From: Thermoanaerobacterium xylanolyticum LX-11
GTDB lineage: Bacteria > Bacillota > Thermoanaerobacteria > Thermoanaerobacterales > Thermoanaerobacteraceae
Assembly: GCF_000189775.2 (NCBI RefSeq)
Contig: NC_015555.1
Location: 1,623,001-1,687,000, forward strand
Direction of reading: 5' to 3'
Length of the DNA stretch: 64,000 nt
Every line of letters begins with the position of its first letter. Positions within the stretch are counted from its first letter, which is position 1. The notes under the pieces are model-generated. The model was given only the letters and a program-made list of their open reading frames with translations, was not told where the DNA came from and did not search any database. Positions 19,452 to 27,999 of the stretch are shown here, in pieces. A program made the translations under genes and the position numbers.

Positions 19452-20372
19452 ATGAGTCAAATAGTCATACTTCAAAAAATCGCAATAAGCATCATCATAA
19501 TATTTTTCGGTTACGCAGTAAAGAAAATGAAATTTCTACCTGCAGAAACGGGAAAGGTAATAAATAGTTTTATCATATACATAACATTACCTGCCAGCAT
19601 CGCAAAAGTTTTCTTGACTACAAAAGTAAATACAAACTTGTTCGTTTTAACATTATCAGGCTTTGCTTTTGGCTTCATCACTTTTCTTGTAGGCTTTTTA
19701 GCCTTTAGAAACGCAAATTTAAAAAGAGAAACAAAAGGCACTTTAATTATCTCTCTTTGTGGCTACAACATAGGTCTTTTCGCTTTTCCTTTTATACAAC
19801 AAATTTACGGCAACAATGGACTTTTGCACATTGCCATGTTTGACATGGGAAATTCATTTAATGTCTTTGGAGTTGCATATATTGCTGCGTACGCATTTTC
19901 TCAGAGTGATAAAGTAGATCTAAAGAAAGTATTTAAAAAAATCTTGTACTTTGTACCTTTTGACACGTATATAATCGCCTTCATATTAAATGTCATAGGT
20001 ATTAAATTTCCAAGTTTAATCGTTAACCTGGCAGAACAAATTTCAATGCCTAATACAACATTGGCTTTGTTTGTAATAGGATACTTTCTTGATTTTAATT
20101 TAGAAAAGGATGAAATTTTATCGCTACTTAAAGGACTTGCCATTAAATATGCACCAGGCATAGCATTGTTTTTTGTCTTGCCTCTGTTTTTCAATACCGC
20201 ATCAATGACAATTAAAACCATAATGTTAGGAACTATCATGCCAACAGCGCTTGTAGCAGTCATATATTCTGATGAGAGAAATCTAAACACCAAACTTGCA
20301 TCGATCTTTATAACGACAACGACGATTGTTGCGATTGTATTCATGTCAATTATAATGGTAAAGTGGCATTAA
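19452..20372 (+). CDS. AEC-family (auxin efflux carrier-like) transporter
   Basis: 306 residues with about ten hydrophobic segments in the two-bundle pattern of AEC transporters; the N-terminal ILQKIAISIIIIFFGYAVKK and central YNIGLFAFPFIQQIYG fit the family. Bacterial members export or exchange organic acids such as malate; the substrate here cannot be told. GGAGG lies six bases before the ATG. It is monocistronic with a terminator. Confidence 0.85.
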   Translation: MSQIVILQKIAISIIIIFFGYAVKKMKFLPAETGKVINSFIIYITLPASIAKVFLTTKVNTNLFVLTLSGFAFGFITFLVGFLAFRNANLKRETKGTLIISLCGYNIGLFAFPFIQQIYGNNGLLHIAMFDMGNSFNVFGVAYIAAYAFSQSDKVDLKKVFKKILYFVPFDTYIIAFILNVIGIKFPSLIVNLAEQISMPNTTLALFVIGYFLDFNLEKDEILSLLKGLAIKYAPGIALFFVLPLFFNTASMTIKTIMLGTIMPTALVAVIYSDERNLNTKLASIFITTTTIVAIVFMSIIMVKWH

Positions 20373-20398
20373 AAAAAAGCCTTTTGAAAGGCTTTTTT
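20373..20398 (+). terminator. Terminator of the AEC transporter gene
   Basis: AAAAAAGCCTTT / AAAGGCTTTTTT hairpin immediately after the stop codon. It may also serve the tRNA from the other side. Confidence 0.8.
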
Positions 20399-20421
20399 AT
20401 GTAAAATATTTATTTTCATTT

Positions 20422-20508
20422 TGGTGCGGGAGATGGGACTTGAACCCATACGAGATAGCTCTCACATGCCCCTCAAACATGCCTGTCTGCCTATTCCAGC
20501 ACTCCCGC
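20422..20508 (-). tRNA. tRNA-Leu (anticodon GAG)
   Basis: 87 bases with CCA encoded. The acceptor arm GCGGGAG / CTCCCGC is perfect, the anticodon loop TTGAGGG gives GAG (reads CTC/CTT) on stem CATGT / GCATG, there is a long class-II variable arm (GAGA / TCTC) and the T arm is ATGGG-TTCAAGT-CCCAT. Purine 37 is G, as usual for this isoacceptor. Confidence 0.94.
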
Positions 20509-20559
20509 TTACATTGAGTATTGTATCATCAAGATGCTAACTTGTCAATATTCGCAAAG

Positions 20560-20630
20560 GTGTTAATTAAATCTATCACAGAATCGACATCCACACAAAC
20601 GTACGCGTCTGCCTATTCCGCCACCCCCGC
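20560..20630 (-). pseudogene. Decayed tRNA-Leu copy
   Basis: The 5' part reads GCGGGGGTGGCGGAATAGGC and continues as AGACGCGTACGTTTG, which is an intact tRNA-Leu 5' half (acceptor strand, D arm, start of the anticodon arm). After the TTTG of the anticodon loop the sequence collapses: the 3' side of the anticodon stem and the variable arm are missing, only a T-loop-like GTCGATTC remains, and no 3' acceptor strand (CCCCCGC) or CCA follows. It lies 52 bases upstream of the intact tRNA-Leu. Confidence 0.75.
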
Positions 20631-20748
20631 GTCACAACATCGTTAGCACATTAGTCATTATATAATGTTTTTTTGTTTGTGTCAATACCTTTTTGTATAA
20701 ATTGCGATTCATTTAGTATTATACAGACAAGCATAGATTCATGTCTGT

Positions 20749-21783
20749 CTATATTATTCTTTTTAATTTTGCATTCTCTATCCTTCCGGGAATTCTACCT
20801 CTTTTTGCAATAGGTTCTCCTTCTACTTCTTTAATATCCATCGTCATATCTATAGGAGATGCATCTGATATATAACTGCCAACGCCAAATGCATCTGCAC
20901 CGCTTAATGCAAGCTCTTTTATCCTTTCTGGTGTAAGCCCACCAGACACAATGATCTTGACATTGTCAAACCCTTTTTGGTTAAGCCTCTGCCTAAGCTC
21001 ATACACAAGGCTTGCTGTCACACCCCCTCTTTCCGATGGCGTATCCAATCTTATGCCATACAACCTATCTCCTAAAAATTCAGCCACTCTCAATGATTCT
21101 TCAATTTCATCTTTAAATGTATCTACTAAAATAGTTATTTTCTCATCTTTAGGCGTTATCTCACTGTAAGCCTTTGCTACAGTAAGAGTGTCGCCAGCTA
21201 TCAGAAAAGCCGCATGTGGCACTGTGCCCTTTGGTTCACGGCCTAAAAGCTTTGCTCCCAATATACAGCTAGCATCATCAGCACCACCTATAAGGGCGGC
21301 CCTTTCCATGACAGGCGCCACTGCAGGATGCACATGTCTTGCGCCAAAACAAAGTAAAGGCTTGTCTGGAATAACTTCTTTAAGCTCTCTTGCTGCAGTA
21401 GCCCATCCGCATGAACTTGCCAACATACCCAATATCACAGTTTCATACGTGCCAAACTCGTTGTACGGTCCAATGATTCTCATAACAGTCTCTTTTGCTT
21501 CAAAAGTCTCTCCTTCATCTATAGACCACACTTCAATGTTTTTATCTTTTAAGACATTTTTTACTTCAGGCAGCCCTGCAAAAACACCACTTCTTCTTGC
21601 AAATATCTCTGCCGTTACAACTTTCCCGTCAATCCCTAAATGCTTTAAAATATCTTGCGTCCTTAAAAAATAAACGTCTGTAGTCGCGCCATTTTTTATC
21701 TCATCATGTGTAGCGGAAAAAAACTCTCTATCATTGCTTACCTTAACTTCCCTTAAGTCTTCAAGATGTTTGATAATTTTCAT
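20749..21783 (-). CDS. pncB: Nicotinate phosphoribosyltransferase
   Basis: 344 residues. NAPRTase-like enzyme that makes nicotinate mononucleotide from nicotinate and PRPP for NAD salvage. The fold and motifs (FGARHVHPAVAP, GTVPHAAFLIAGDT, RLDTPSERGG, ISGGLTPERI-type SGGLTPERIKEL) match the short archaeal/clostridial type. The start follows GGGAG by ten bases. The ATP-coupled activity is presumed from the family. Confidence 0.9.
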   Translation of the reverse strand: MKIIKHLEDLREVKVSNDREFFSATHDEIKNGATTDVYFLRTQDILKHLGIDGKVVTAEIFARRSGVFAGLPEVKNVLKDKNIEVWSIDEGETFEAKETVMRIIGPYNEFGTYETVILGMLASSCGWATAARELKEVIPDKPLLCFGARHVHPAVAPVMERAALIGGADDASCILGAKLLGREPKGTVPHAAFLIAGDTLTVAKAYSEITPKDEKITILVDTFKDEIEESLRVAEFLGDRLYGIRLDTPSERGGVTASLVYELRQRLNQKGFDNVKIIVSGGLTPERIKELALSGADAFGVGSYISDASPIDMTMDIKEVEGEPIAKRGRIPGRIENAKLKRII

Positions 21784-21801
21784 ATGTATTCTTCTCCCTC
21801 T

Positions 21802-22251
21802 CTATAATCTAAATATCCTAAGTAAGATTGTCGTAATGCCAAGGGCTATCATTGGACCAACCGGTGCTCCCTTAAAGAAGCTTACACCAATCACAGTACC
21901 CAGCAAAACACCTACAACACCATTTGTATCTACTTTCATGGCGTTAAGGCCTATAGATGCCAATATAGCTACAATTATCCCGGCAATAACTGTAATAACC
22001 CCCTCCACGCTTTTTGCAGCATTTAAAAAATCATCAATTGACACTTTGCTCATTGCAAGAGGTGATAAGGCTCCCATAGTCAATACTATTATACCAAGAT
22101 TCATGCCATTTTTCGATACAAATTGATTAATTATTTCCAAGTTCATAAGCTTAATCAAAAGAAGCATTATAATAGCAGCCGCAGCGTTGTTGTTTTCCCC
22201 TATAATGCTGAAAAACAACATGATGGATAGAATTAAGACCCCAAAATCCAT
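21802..22251 (-). CDS. UPF0756/DUF441 membrane protein
   Basis: 149 residues, four hydrophobic segments, with the family features ENNNAAAAIIMLLLIKL and a glycine-rich C terminus (GVLLGTVIGVSFFKGAPVGP). The function of this family (Bacillus YtwI, E. coli YeaL) is unknown. It lies 18 bases upstream of pncB and is likely co-transcribed. Confidence 0.85.
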   Translation of the reverse strand: MDFGVLILSIMLFFSIIGENNNAAAAIIMLLLIKLMNLEIINQFVSKNGMNLGIIVLTMGALSPLAMSKVSIDDFLNAAKSVEGVITVIAGIIVAILASIGLNAMKVDTNGVVGVLLGTVIGVSFFKGAPVGPMIALGITTILLRIFRL

Positions 22252-22291
22252 TTAAAATCCCTCGCAGCATAATGTTGTGCAATGTTTCAAG

Positions 22292-22846
22292 TCATTTATA
22301 TAAATTTGTGTAAATCTTATAATACTTAAGCACCTTTTTAATGTACTTATCCGTCTCTAAAAAAGGCACTTTTTTGAGATTGCTGCCATTTTCTGAATAC
22401 CTCTTGTCTTTTAACCAATTTGAAACATTGCCACTTCCTCCATTATATGCGGCTACTGCCAAAGTGACATCATTATTAAATTGTTTTAAAAGGTATTTTA
22501 GATACCATGTTCCTATATTTATATTGTAATCTGGATTAAAAAGCATATTAACGCTAAAATTTTTGATGCCTATGTAATTAGCAACCCAAGTTCCTGTCTC
22601 AGGTATCACCTGCATAAGGCCTATAGCACCTTTATTTGAAACGCTGTCAGGATTAAAATTGCTTTCTGCCTTTATCATAGCAAAGACCAAATTAGGATCT
22701 ACTCCATACTGATTTGAATAGAAGTATACCTGTTGACTGTATTTTTTAGGATACAATTGCTTTAAAAACCAATTTGTCTTGACTCCATATACCGTCAAAA
22801 CAGTAACTGCTACTACTATCACCAATATGACTTTTTTTAACTTCAA
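22292..22846 (-). CDS. Membrane-anchored lytic transglycosylase
   Basis: 184 residues from a TTG start six bases after GGAGGT; the open frame runs further upstream into coaE but has no site there. An N-terminal membrane anchor (residues 3-20) is followed by an SLT domain with MIKAESNFNPDSVSNKGAI (catalytic Glu), GLMQVIPETG and VAAYNGGSGNVSNW. It is similar in role to Bacillus YjbJ. The gene immediately follows coaE. Confidence 0.9.
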   Translation of the reverse strand: MKLKKVILVIVVAVTVLTVYGVKTNWFLKQLYPKKYSQQVYFYSNQYGVDPNLVFAMIKAESNFNPDSVSNKGAIGLMQVIPETGTWVANYIGIKNFSVNMLFNPDYNINIGTWYLKYLLKQFNNDVTLAVAAYNGGSGNVSNWLKDKRYSENGSNLKKVPFLETDKYIKKVLKYYKIYTNLYK

Positions 22847-22865
22847 TATAATACCTCCAGATGTT

Positions 22866-23465
22866 CTATTTTGAAAAACGCCCCCACAATAGCTCAACTT
22901 GTCTTTTTATAGCATTAAAATCCTTGCAGTTATTAATTATAAAATCTGCGTACTTCATTTTGTCCTCTATAGACATCTGGCTCTTAATACGGTTTAATGC
23001 GTCTTTATAGCTTAAATTGTCTCTTTTCATAAGCCTTCTAATCTGTGTCTTTTTATCAACAACCACAAGCCATACTTCATCTACCATATTAAAAAGCTTC
23101 ATCTCAATTAGCAATGCTGCATCAAGCACGATGGCTTTCTCTTTGCCTTTTTTTCTCTCTTCCTCTATTATATCTTTTATCCTTTTTATTATTTCCGGAT
23201 GCGTAATTTCATTTAATTTATTCAATTTTTCTTTATCAGCAAAAACAAGGTTACCCAGTTTTCTCCGGTCTATCTCGCCATCTTTTCGCAAAATCTCTCT
23301 TCCAAATACGCTTATTAATATATTATATGTCTCAGTCCCCTTTATCATAATCTCTCTTGAAACGACATCAGCGTCAATTATTACTGCTCCAAGACTTTTT
23401 AATATGGATGAAACGGTGCTTTTTCCTGACGCTATTCCCCCTGTCAATCCGATAACTTTCACCAT
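22866..23465 (-). CDS. coaE: Dephospho-CoA kinase
   Basis: 199 residues. Last step of CoA synthesis: phosphorylates the 3'-OH of dephospho-CoA. P-loop [14 protein letters not shown] at residues 6-19, then [10 protein letters not shown] and the lid region RLMKRDNLS are all typical. In many Firmicutes, coaE follows polA, as here. Confidence 0.95.
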   Translation of the reverse strand: MVKVIGLTGGIASGKSTVSSILKSLGAVIIDADVVSREIMIKGTETYNILISVFGREILRKDGEIDRRKLGNLVFADKEKLNKLNEITHPEIIKRIKDIIEEERKKGKEKAIVLDAALLIEMKLFNMVDEVWLVVVDKKTQIRRLMKRDNLSYKDALNRIKSQMSIEDKMKYADFIINNCKDFNAIKRQVELLWGRFSK

Positions 23466-23487
23466 CGCACCTCCAATCTATATAATT

Positions 23488-23511
23488 TAAAAGTGTCCAT
23501 AAGACACTTTT
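23488..23511 (-). terminator. Hairpin at the end of polA
   Basis: AAAAGTGTC / GACACTTTT stem with a 5-base loop overlapping the polA stop codon; coaE follows within 45 bases, so this may be a partial terminator. Confidence 0.6.
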
Positions 23512-26113
23512 ATTTTGCATCATACCAGTTTTTCCCTTGCCCTATATCTACAACTAAAGGAACTTTCAACTTTATGATATTTTCCATTATTGATTTTAGA
23601 AGCTCCTTGACTATTTCAACTTCATCAGGATGTGTGTCAATTATAAGCTCATCGTGCACCTGAAGAATAAGTCTTGATTTCAATCCTCTTTCCTTTAATT
23701 CATTGTATACTTTAACCATCGACATCTTTATTATATCCGCAGCGCTACCTTGAATAGGTGTATTCATTGCCATTCTCTCGCCAAAAGATCTTTGGTTAAA
23801 ATTTTTTGAATTGATTTCCGGTATGTATCTTCTCCTATTTAAGATAGTCGTAACATACCCATTTTCCTTTGCAAATTTGACAATTGAGTCGATGTAATTT
23901 TTGACGCCCTTGTACCTGTCAAAATAATTGTCTATGTATTCTTTCGCTTCTTTTCGCGAAATCTTTAAGTCTTTAGATAAGCCGTAATCGCTTATACCAT
24001 ATACAATACCAAAGTTGACAGCTTTCGCCCGCCTTCTCATTTCACTTGTCACTTCTTCTTTCGAAACCTTAAAAACCTCCGATGCCGTCCTTAAATGTAT
24101 ATCTTCGTTGTTCAAAAATGACTCAATAAGTTTTTCATCCTCTGAAAGATGTGCAAGAACCCTAAGCTCAATCTGAGAATAATCAGCAGATATTATAAGC
24201 CCATCTTCATAACTTGATACAAATGCCTTTCTTATCCTCCTGCCAAATTCTTCTCTTACAGGTATGTTCTGCAGATTAGGCTCTGTTGAGCTAATTCTCC
24301 CTGTAGCAGCAACTGTTTGTTTAAACGTAGAGTGGACCCTATTATTTTCATCCATGATGGGAATGAAGCCATCTATGTACGTAGATTTAAGCTTCATAAG
24401 CTGTCTATATTCTATTATTTCTCCTACTATGTCATTGTACGGTATAAGTTCTGCAAGGACTTCCATGTCAGTCGAATACCCTGTTTTAGTCTTTTTTATT
24501 GCTGGCAAATTCAGTTTATCAAACAAAAATTCTGATAACTGCTTTGTAGAGTTAATATTAAATTCGTATCCAGCAGCATCGTAAATATCTTTTACAATCT
24601 TATCTGTCTTTTCATCTATTTCTTTAGAAATACTTCTAAGTACATCTTTATCTAATGTAAAGCCGTACACCTCCATAGATTTTAGCACTTCAATAAGCGG
24701 AATTTCCACATTTTTTAAAAGATCTTCCATCTCCATCTCTTTTATAAATGACATGAGCTTATCTTTTAACTTAGATAAGTTTGATGCGGCTGAACACATA
24801 TAATCGACTAAAAGCTTTTTGTCAATGTCATCGTAGCTCTTTTTATTCCTGCCCTTGCCTACTATATCATCTATGTTTTGCAAATCCTCTTTCAAGTATT
24901 TTTTCAATACGCGACTTATGTCGTAATTCGACTCAGACGGATTTAAAAGATAAGTCATTATGGCCGTATCTAAAATCTTACAATTAAGTTCAATACCGCA
25001 GTATGAAATGTTTACTAAAAAATCTTTCAGATCGTGTCCTATCAACGTAAGCTTATCATTATTAAGCAATTTAAAATTGTCATAATCATCAATCTCTACA
25101 AAAAACGATCCGTCACCGCAAGCAAATGATACTGCTTTTATCTTTCCATCATATATGAATGGATACAATGACAAAACATCAAACTTTCCTAAAACATTTT
25201 TAACGTATGTAAAATCTCTTACAGGCCATTCTTTAATATCCTTTGTATCACGACTATCATCTTTTAAATCTGAGATGAGGCTTGAAAATTCCAATTTTTC
25301 AAATAGCTCTGTAAGCTTATTGACATCGTAATTTTTAACCGCGTATTCATTCAAATCAATATCAATAGGAACATTTCTCTCAATCGTAGCAAGCCGTTTG
25401 CTTAAAACAGCTAATTCTGCATTGTTTTCTACATTTTCTTTTATTTTCCCTTTTAACTTATCTGTATTCATCAGTAAATTTTCAATTGATCCAAATTCTT
25501 TAACAAGCTTTATGGCCGTCTTCTCCCCTATATTGGGCACTCCTGGAATGTTGTCTGATTTGTCTCCCATAAGCCCTTTCAAGTCTATGAATTGAAGCGG
25601 CGTCACTTCATACTTTTCAAAGACCGCCTTTTCATCGTACTCATCCATCTGCGTTATGCCTTTTTTACATATTTTTACTTTTACATTTGCCGACACAAGC
25701 TGAAGCGCATCTCTGTCGCCTGTGACGATAAGCACATCCATCCCACTTTCGGAAGCAATTTTTGATACTGTACCAATGATATCATCTGCTTCAAATCCCT
25801 CTATCTCGATGGTCTTTATGTTAAATGCATTTATCACATCTTTTAAAATATCCACCTGTTCTATCAGCTCTTCTGGCATCGACTGGCGGGTTCCTTTATA
25901 AGCACTGTACTCCTTGTGCCTAAATGTAGAAGCCTTTTTATCGAAAGCTATTGCTATGTAGTCTGGTTTCTCCTCCTCCAGCAATTTAAGAAGCATCATT
26001 GAAAAACCGTATATGGCATTTGTATGCATTCCTTCGCTGTTCATCAAATCAGGCAGGGCAAAATACGCCCTGTACATCAAGCTATTACCATCTATGATCA
26101 AAAATTTCGACAT
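23510..26113 (-). CDS. polA: DNA polymerase I
   Basis: 867 residues. An N-terminal 5'-3' exonuclease (about 1-290; FLIIDGNSLMYRAYFAL, FEADDIIGT, GLMGDKSDNIPGV) is followed by a 3'-5' exonuclease-like domain and the family A polymerase domain with motif A DYSQIELRVLAHLS, motif B RRRAKAVNFGIVYG and motif C QVHDELI. The proofreading domain lacks the DTETD-type metal ligands (FDVLSLYPF stands at that place), so it is probably inactive, as in other thermophilic Bacillota enzymes. The start is the ATG after GGAG; the open frame extends 41 codons upstream without support. Confidence 0.96.
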   Translation of the reverse strand: MSKFLIIDGNSLMYRAYFALPDLMNSEGMHTNAIYGFSMMLLKLLEEEKPDYIAIAFDKKASTFRHKEYSAYKGTRQSMPEELIEQVDILKDVINAFNIKTIEIEGFEADDIIGTVSKIASESGMDVLIVTGDRDALQLVSANVKVKICKKGITQMDEYDEKAVFEKYEVTPLQFIDLKGLMGDKSDNIPGVPNIGEKTAIKLVKEFGSIENLLMNTDKLKGKIKENVENNAELAVLSKRLATIERNVPIDIDLNEYAVKNYDVNKLTELFEKLEFSSLISDLKDDSRDTKDIKEWPVRDFTYVKNVLGKFDVLSLYPFIYDGKIKAVSFACGDGSFFVEIDDYDNFKLLNNDKLTLIGHDLKDFLVNISYCGIELNCKILDTAIMTYLLNPSESNYDISRVLKKYLKEDLQNIDDIVGKGRNKKSYDDIDKKLLVDYMCSAASNLSKLKDKLMSFIKEMEMEDLLKNVEIPLIEVLKSMEVYGFTLDKDVLRSISKEIDEKTDKIVKDIYDAAGYEFNINSTKQLSEFLFDKLNLPAIKKTKTGYSTDMEVLAELIPYNDIVGEIIEYRQLMKLKSTYIDGFIPIMDENNRVHSTFKQTVAATGRISSTEPNLQNIPVREEFGRRIRKAFVSSYEDGLIISADYSQIELRVLAHLSEDEKLIESFLNNEDIHLRTASEVFKVSKEEVTSEMRRRAKAVNFGIVYGISDYGLSKDLKISRKEAKEYIDNYFDRYKGVKNYIDSIVKFAKENGYVTTILNRRRYIPEINSKNFNQRSFGERMAMNTPIQGSAADIIKMSMVKVYNELKERGLKSRLILQVHDELIIDTHPDEVEIVKELLKSIMENIIKLKVPLVVDIGQGKNWYDAK

Positions 26114-26183
26114 ACACTCACTCCTATTTAACTTCTTGTAATCTAATATACCGCAAAAAAAAGAGGATGTAAATTGTCCATGA

Positions 26184-27326
26184 TTATTTTTTGAACAATC
26201 TATATCCTTTATATGCAAGATATATGAGTATTGCAAATGGCAACAGGTATATTATCATCACAATTACATACTTTATAAATTCGAAAAATACATTGAAGCT
26301 TTTTGCCCCTGCATTTAAAACATCTTTAAAAAAACTTCCATCAAAGATTTTACCTATCGCAGATTGAGGGACAACTGACAGGAAAGTTAAATTAATGGTG
26401 CTCATGTTTGTCATGCTATCCCACAGCTTTATCTGACTTTTGTACGAATCAATCTGGGTCTGCACATCATTTAATTTGTCTTCAATCTGCAATATGTCTG
26501 AAATGTTTGAAGCTTTTTTCATCAAGTTTTGGAGGCTTTCCTCTTGTATCTCTAAATTTTTTATTCGTGCTTGAACATCGTAATACTGCTCTGTAATATC
26601 GCTGCTGTTTATCCTAATCATCTTGACATGGCCTAAAGACTTAATGTTTGATATGGCATACTCAAAATCATCAGCAGGAATCTTTAGCACGATGTTGACT
26701 GTCTTTTGACCACTTTCTGAAGTATTTTCACTTGTGCTTTCAATATACCCATTGTACTGTTTGCTTATGTTTAAAATCTTGTTATAGCCTTCATCTACAG
26801 AATTCATCTCAATGGATATTGCAGCGTCTTTTGTTATTTTCCTCTCGTATCCTGAATCTAAACCTCTATTTGTCTGATTCGAACTGCTATAAACGCTATT
26901 TTTCAGATTCGGTGCAGCTTCTTTCCCTCCTGTAGAAGCCTCCGATGAATAATTTGCAGCACTTTTGACGCTTAAAGGCGGCTGAGAAGACAATTTAATA
27001 TTATTCATCAAAAAATCAAATCCGAATGACAATACAAATATTGAAGCGATAACGGCAGCAGCAATTGCAAACATCCTTTTTATCAGCTTCCGACGATTAT
27101 TTTTCTTTTCTTCAATCAATTTGATGTGAAGCATCTCGCCAAAATTATCTGGCAACTCTAAAGGAGGCATATTTTCTAAAAGCCTTTTTGTATATAGAAG
27201 CTCATTGTATTCCAATTTGCATTCTTCACATGAATCTAAATGTGTCCGTACATCGTCCATTGATTTTCTATCCAGTTCTTCGTCTATATAGAGATTTAAT
27301 AGCCTTCTGACTGCATAGCACTCCAT
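26184..27326 (-). CDS. Anti-sigma factor with zinc-finger and DUF4349 domains
   Basis: About 380 residues. The N-terminal zf-HC2 anti-sigma domain has its metal ligands as H...CEEC (HLDSCEEC near residue 30). A membrane helix follows (about 85-107), then an extracellular DUF4349 domain (about 165-330) containing a coiled-coil stretch, and a second membrane helix near the C terminus (355-375). It overlaps the end of the sigma gene (TGATG), so it is the cognate anti-sigma factor. The DUF4349 part is presumably the sensor; its signal is unknown. Confidence 0.85.
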   Translation of the reverse strand: MECYAVRRLLNLYIDEELDRKSMDDVRTHLDSCEECKLEYNELLYTKRLLENMPPLELPDNFGEMLHIKLIEEKKNNRRKLIKRMFAIAAAVIASIFVLSFGFDFLMNNIKLSSQPPLSVKSAANYSSEASTGGKEAAPNLKNSVYSSSNQTNRGLDSGYERKITKDAAISIEMNSVDEGYNKILNISKQYNGYIESTSENTSESGQKTVNIVLKIPADDFEYAISNIKSLGHVKMIRINSSDITEQYYDVQARIKNLEIQEESLQNLMKKASNISDILQIEDKLNDVQTQIDSYKSQIKLWDSMTNMSTINLTFLSVVPQSAIGKIFDGSFFKDVLNAGAKSFNVFFEFIKYVIVMIIYLLPFAILIYLAYKGYRLFKK

Positions 27327-27886
27327 CACAATTGCCTCCTTTCATCAAAAATATTTATAAAGCCCGGTATTTTTTTGAGATTTTCTTTAAGCGCACTTCT
27401 GGCTCTGGATATCCTGGACTTTACTGTCCCGATATTTGAATTTGTTATTTCTGCTATTTCACTGTATGTAAGCCCTTCTATATCTCTAAGTATTATTGCG
27501 ATTTTGTAATCATTCTTAAGCTTGTTCAATTCACTCATGATTATATCTCTCGTCATCTTATCGTCGAAAATATCTTCAGGCGTTTTGAAATCACTTATAT
27601 TGTGCAATTGTTCTTCAACACCTTTTCTCTTTCTCATAAAATCAAGAGAAGTATTTACAGCGATCCTGTATAGCCACGTCTTAAACTCACTTTTGCCTTT
27701 AAACTTTTTTATATTCACAAATACTTTGATAAACGTCTCTTGCGTCAAATCCAACGCATCTTCTTTGTTTCCAACTATCCTGTATATGACATTGTAAATG
27801 TAATTCTGATAAGATACTATAACATTTTCAAACGATTCAATGTCTCCTTCCTGTGCTTTAAAAAGGAGCTGTCTTTCATCCAACAA
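27326..27886 (-). CDS. ECF RNA polymerase sigma factor
   Basis: 186 residues of the SigW/RpoE type: region 2 with KEDALDLTQETFIKVF and FKTWLYRIAVNTSLDFMRKR, and region 4 with LRDIEGLTYSEIAEITNSNIGTVKSR split by a short linker. Two adjacent TTG codons follow GGGGAGG; the first is used here. It is coupled to its anti-sigma gene and preceded by a candidate ECF-type promoter, which suggests autoregulation. Confidence 0.93.
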   Translation of the reverse strand: MLDERQLLFKAQEGDIESFENVIVSYQNYIYNVIYRIVGNKEDALDLTQETFIKVFVNIKKFKGKSEFKTWLYRIAVNTSLDFMRKRKGVEEQLHNISDFKTPEDIFDDKMTRDIIMSELNKLKNDYKIAIILRDIEGLTYSEIAEITNSNIGTVKSRISRARSALKENLKKIPGFINIFDERRQL

Positions 27887-27910
27887 TAAAACCTCCCCTC
27901 ACTGTGATTT

Positions 27911-27936
27911 GACGAAAAAAGAAGTGATAAGTTCCA
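27911..27936 (-). promoter_or_regulatory. Candidate ECF-type autoregulatory promoter
   Basis: TGGAAC-N16-CGTC upstream of the sigma gene, 24 bases before its ribosome site region. The GGAAC / CGTC pair with 16-17 bases spacing is the general form of ECF promoters. Confidence 0.55.
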
Positions 27937-27972
27937 AACGATCTGTCATTTCTATTTTAGCAGATTGAGAAA

Positions 27973-27999
27973 AAAAGCACAAAAAAAGGCGCTAATCGC
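27973..27999 (-). terminator. Weak terminator of the L,D-transpeptidase gene
   Basis: A GCGC stem with one bulged base spans the stop codon and leads into seven T residues on the minus strand. Confidence 0.45.

Noticed and set aside
20560-20630. Functional second tRNA-Leu
   Set aside because: The 3' acceptor strand, the 3' side of the anticodon stem and the variable arm are missing, so it cannot fold as a tRNA.
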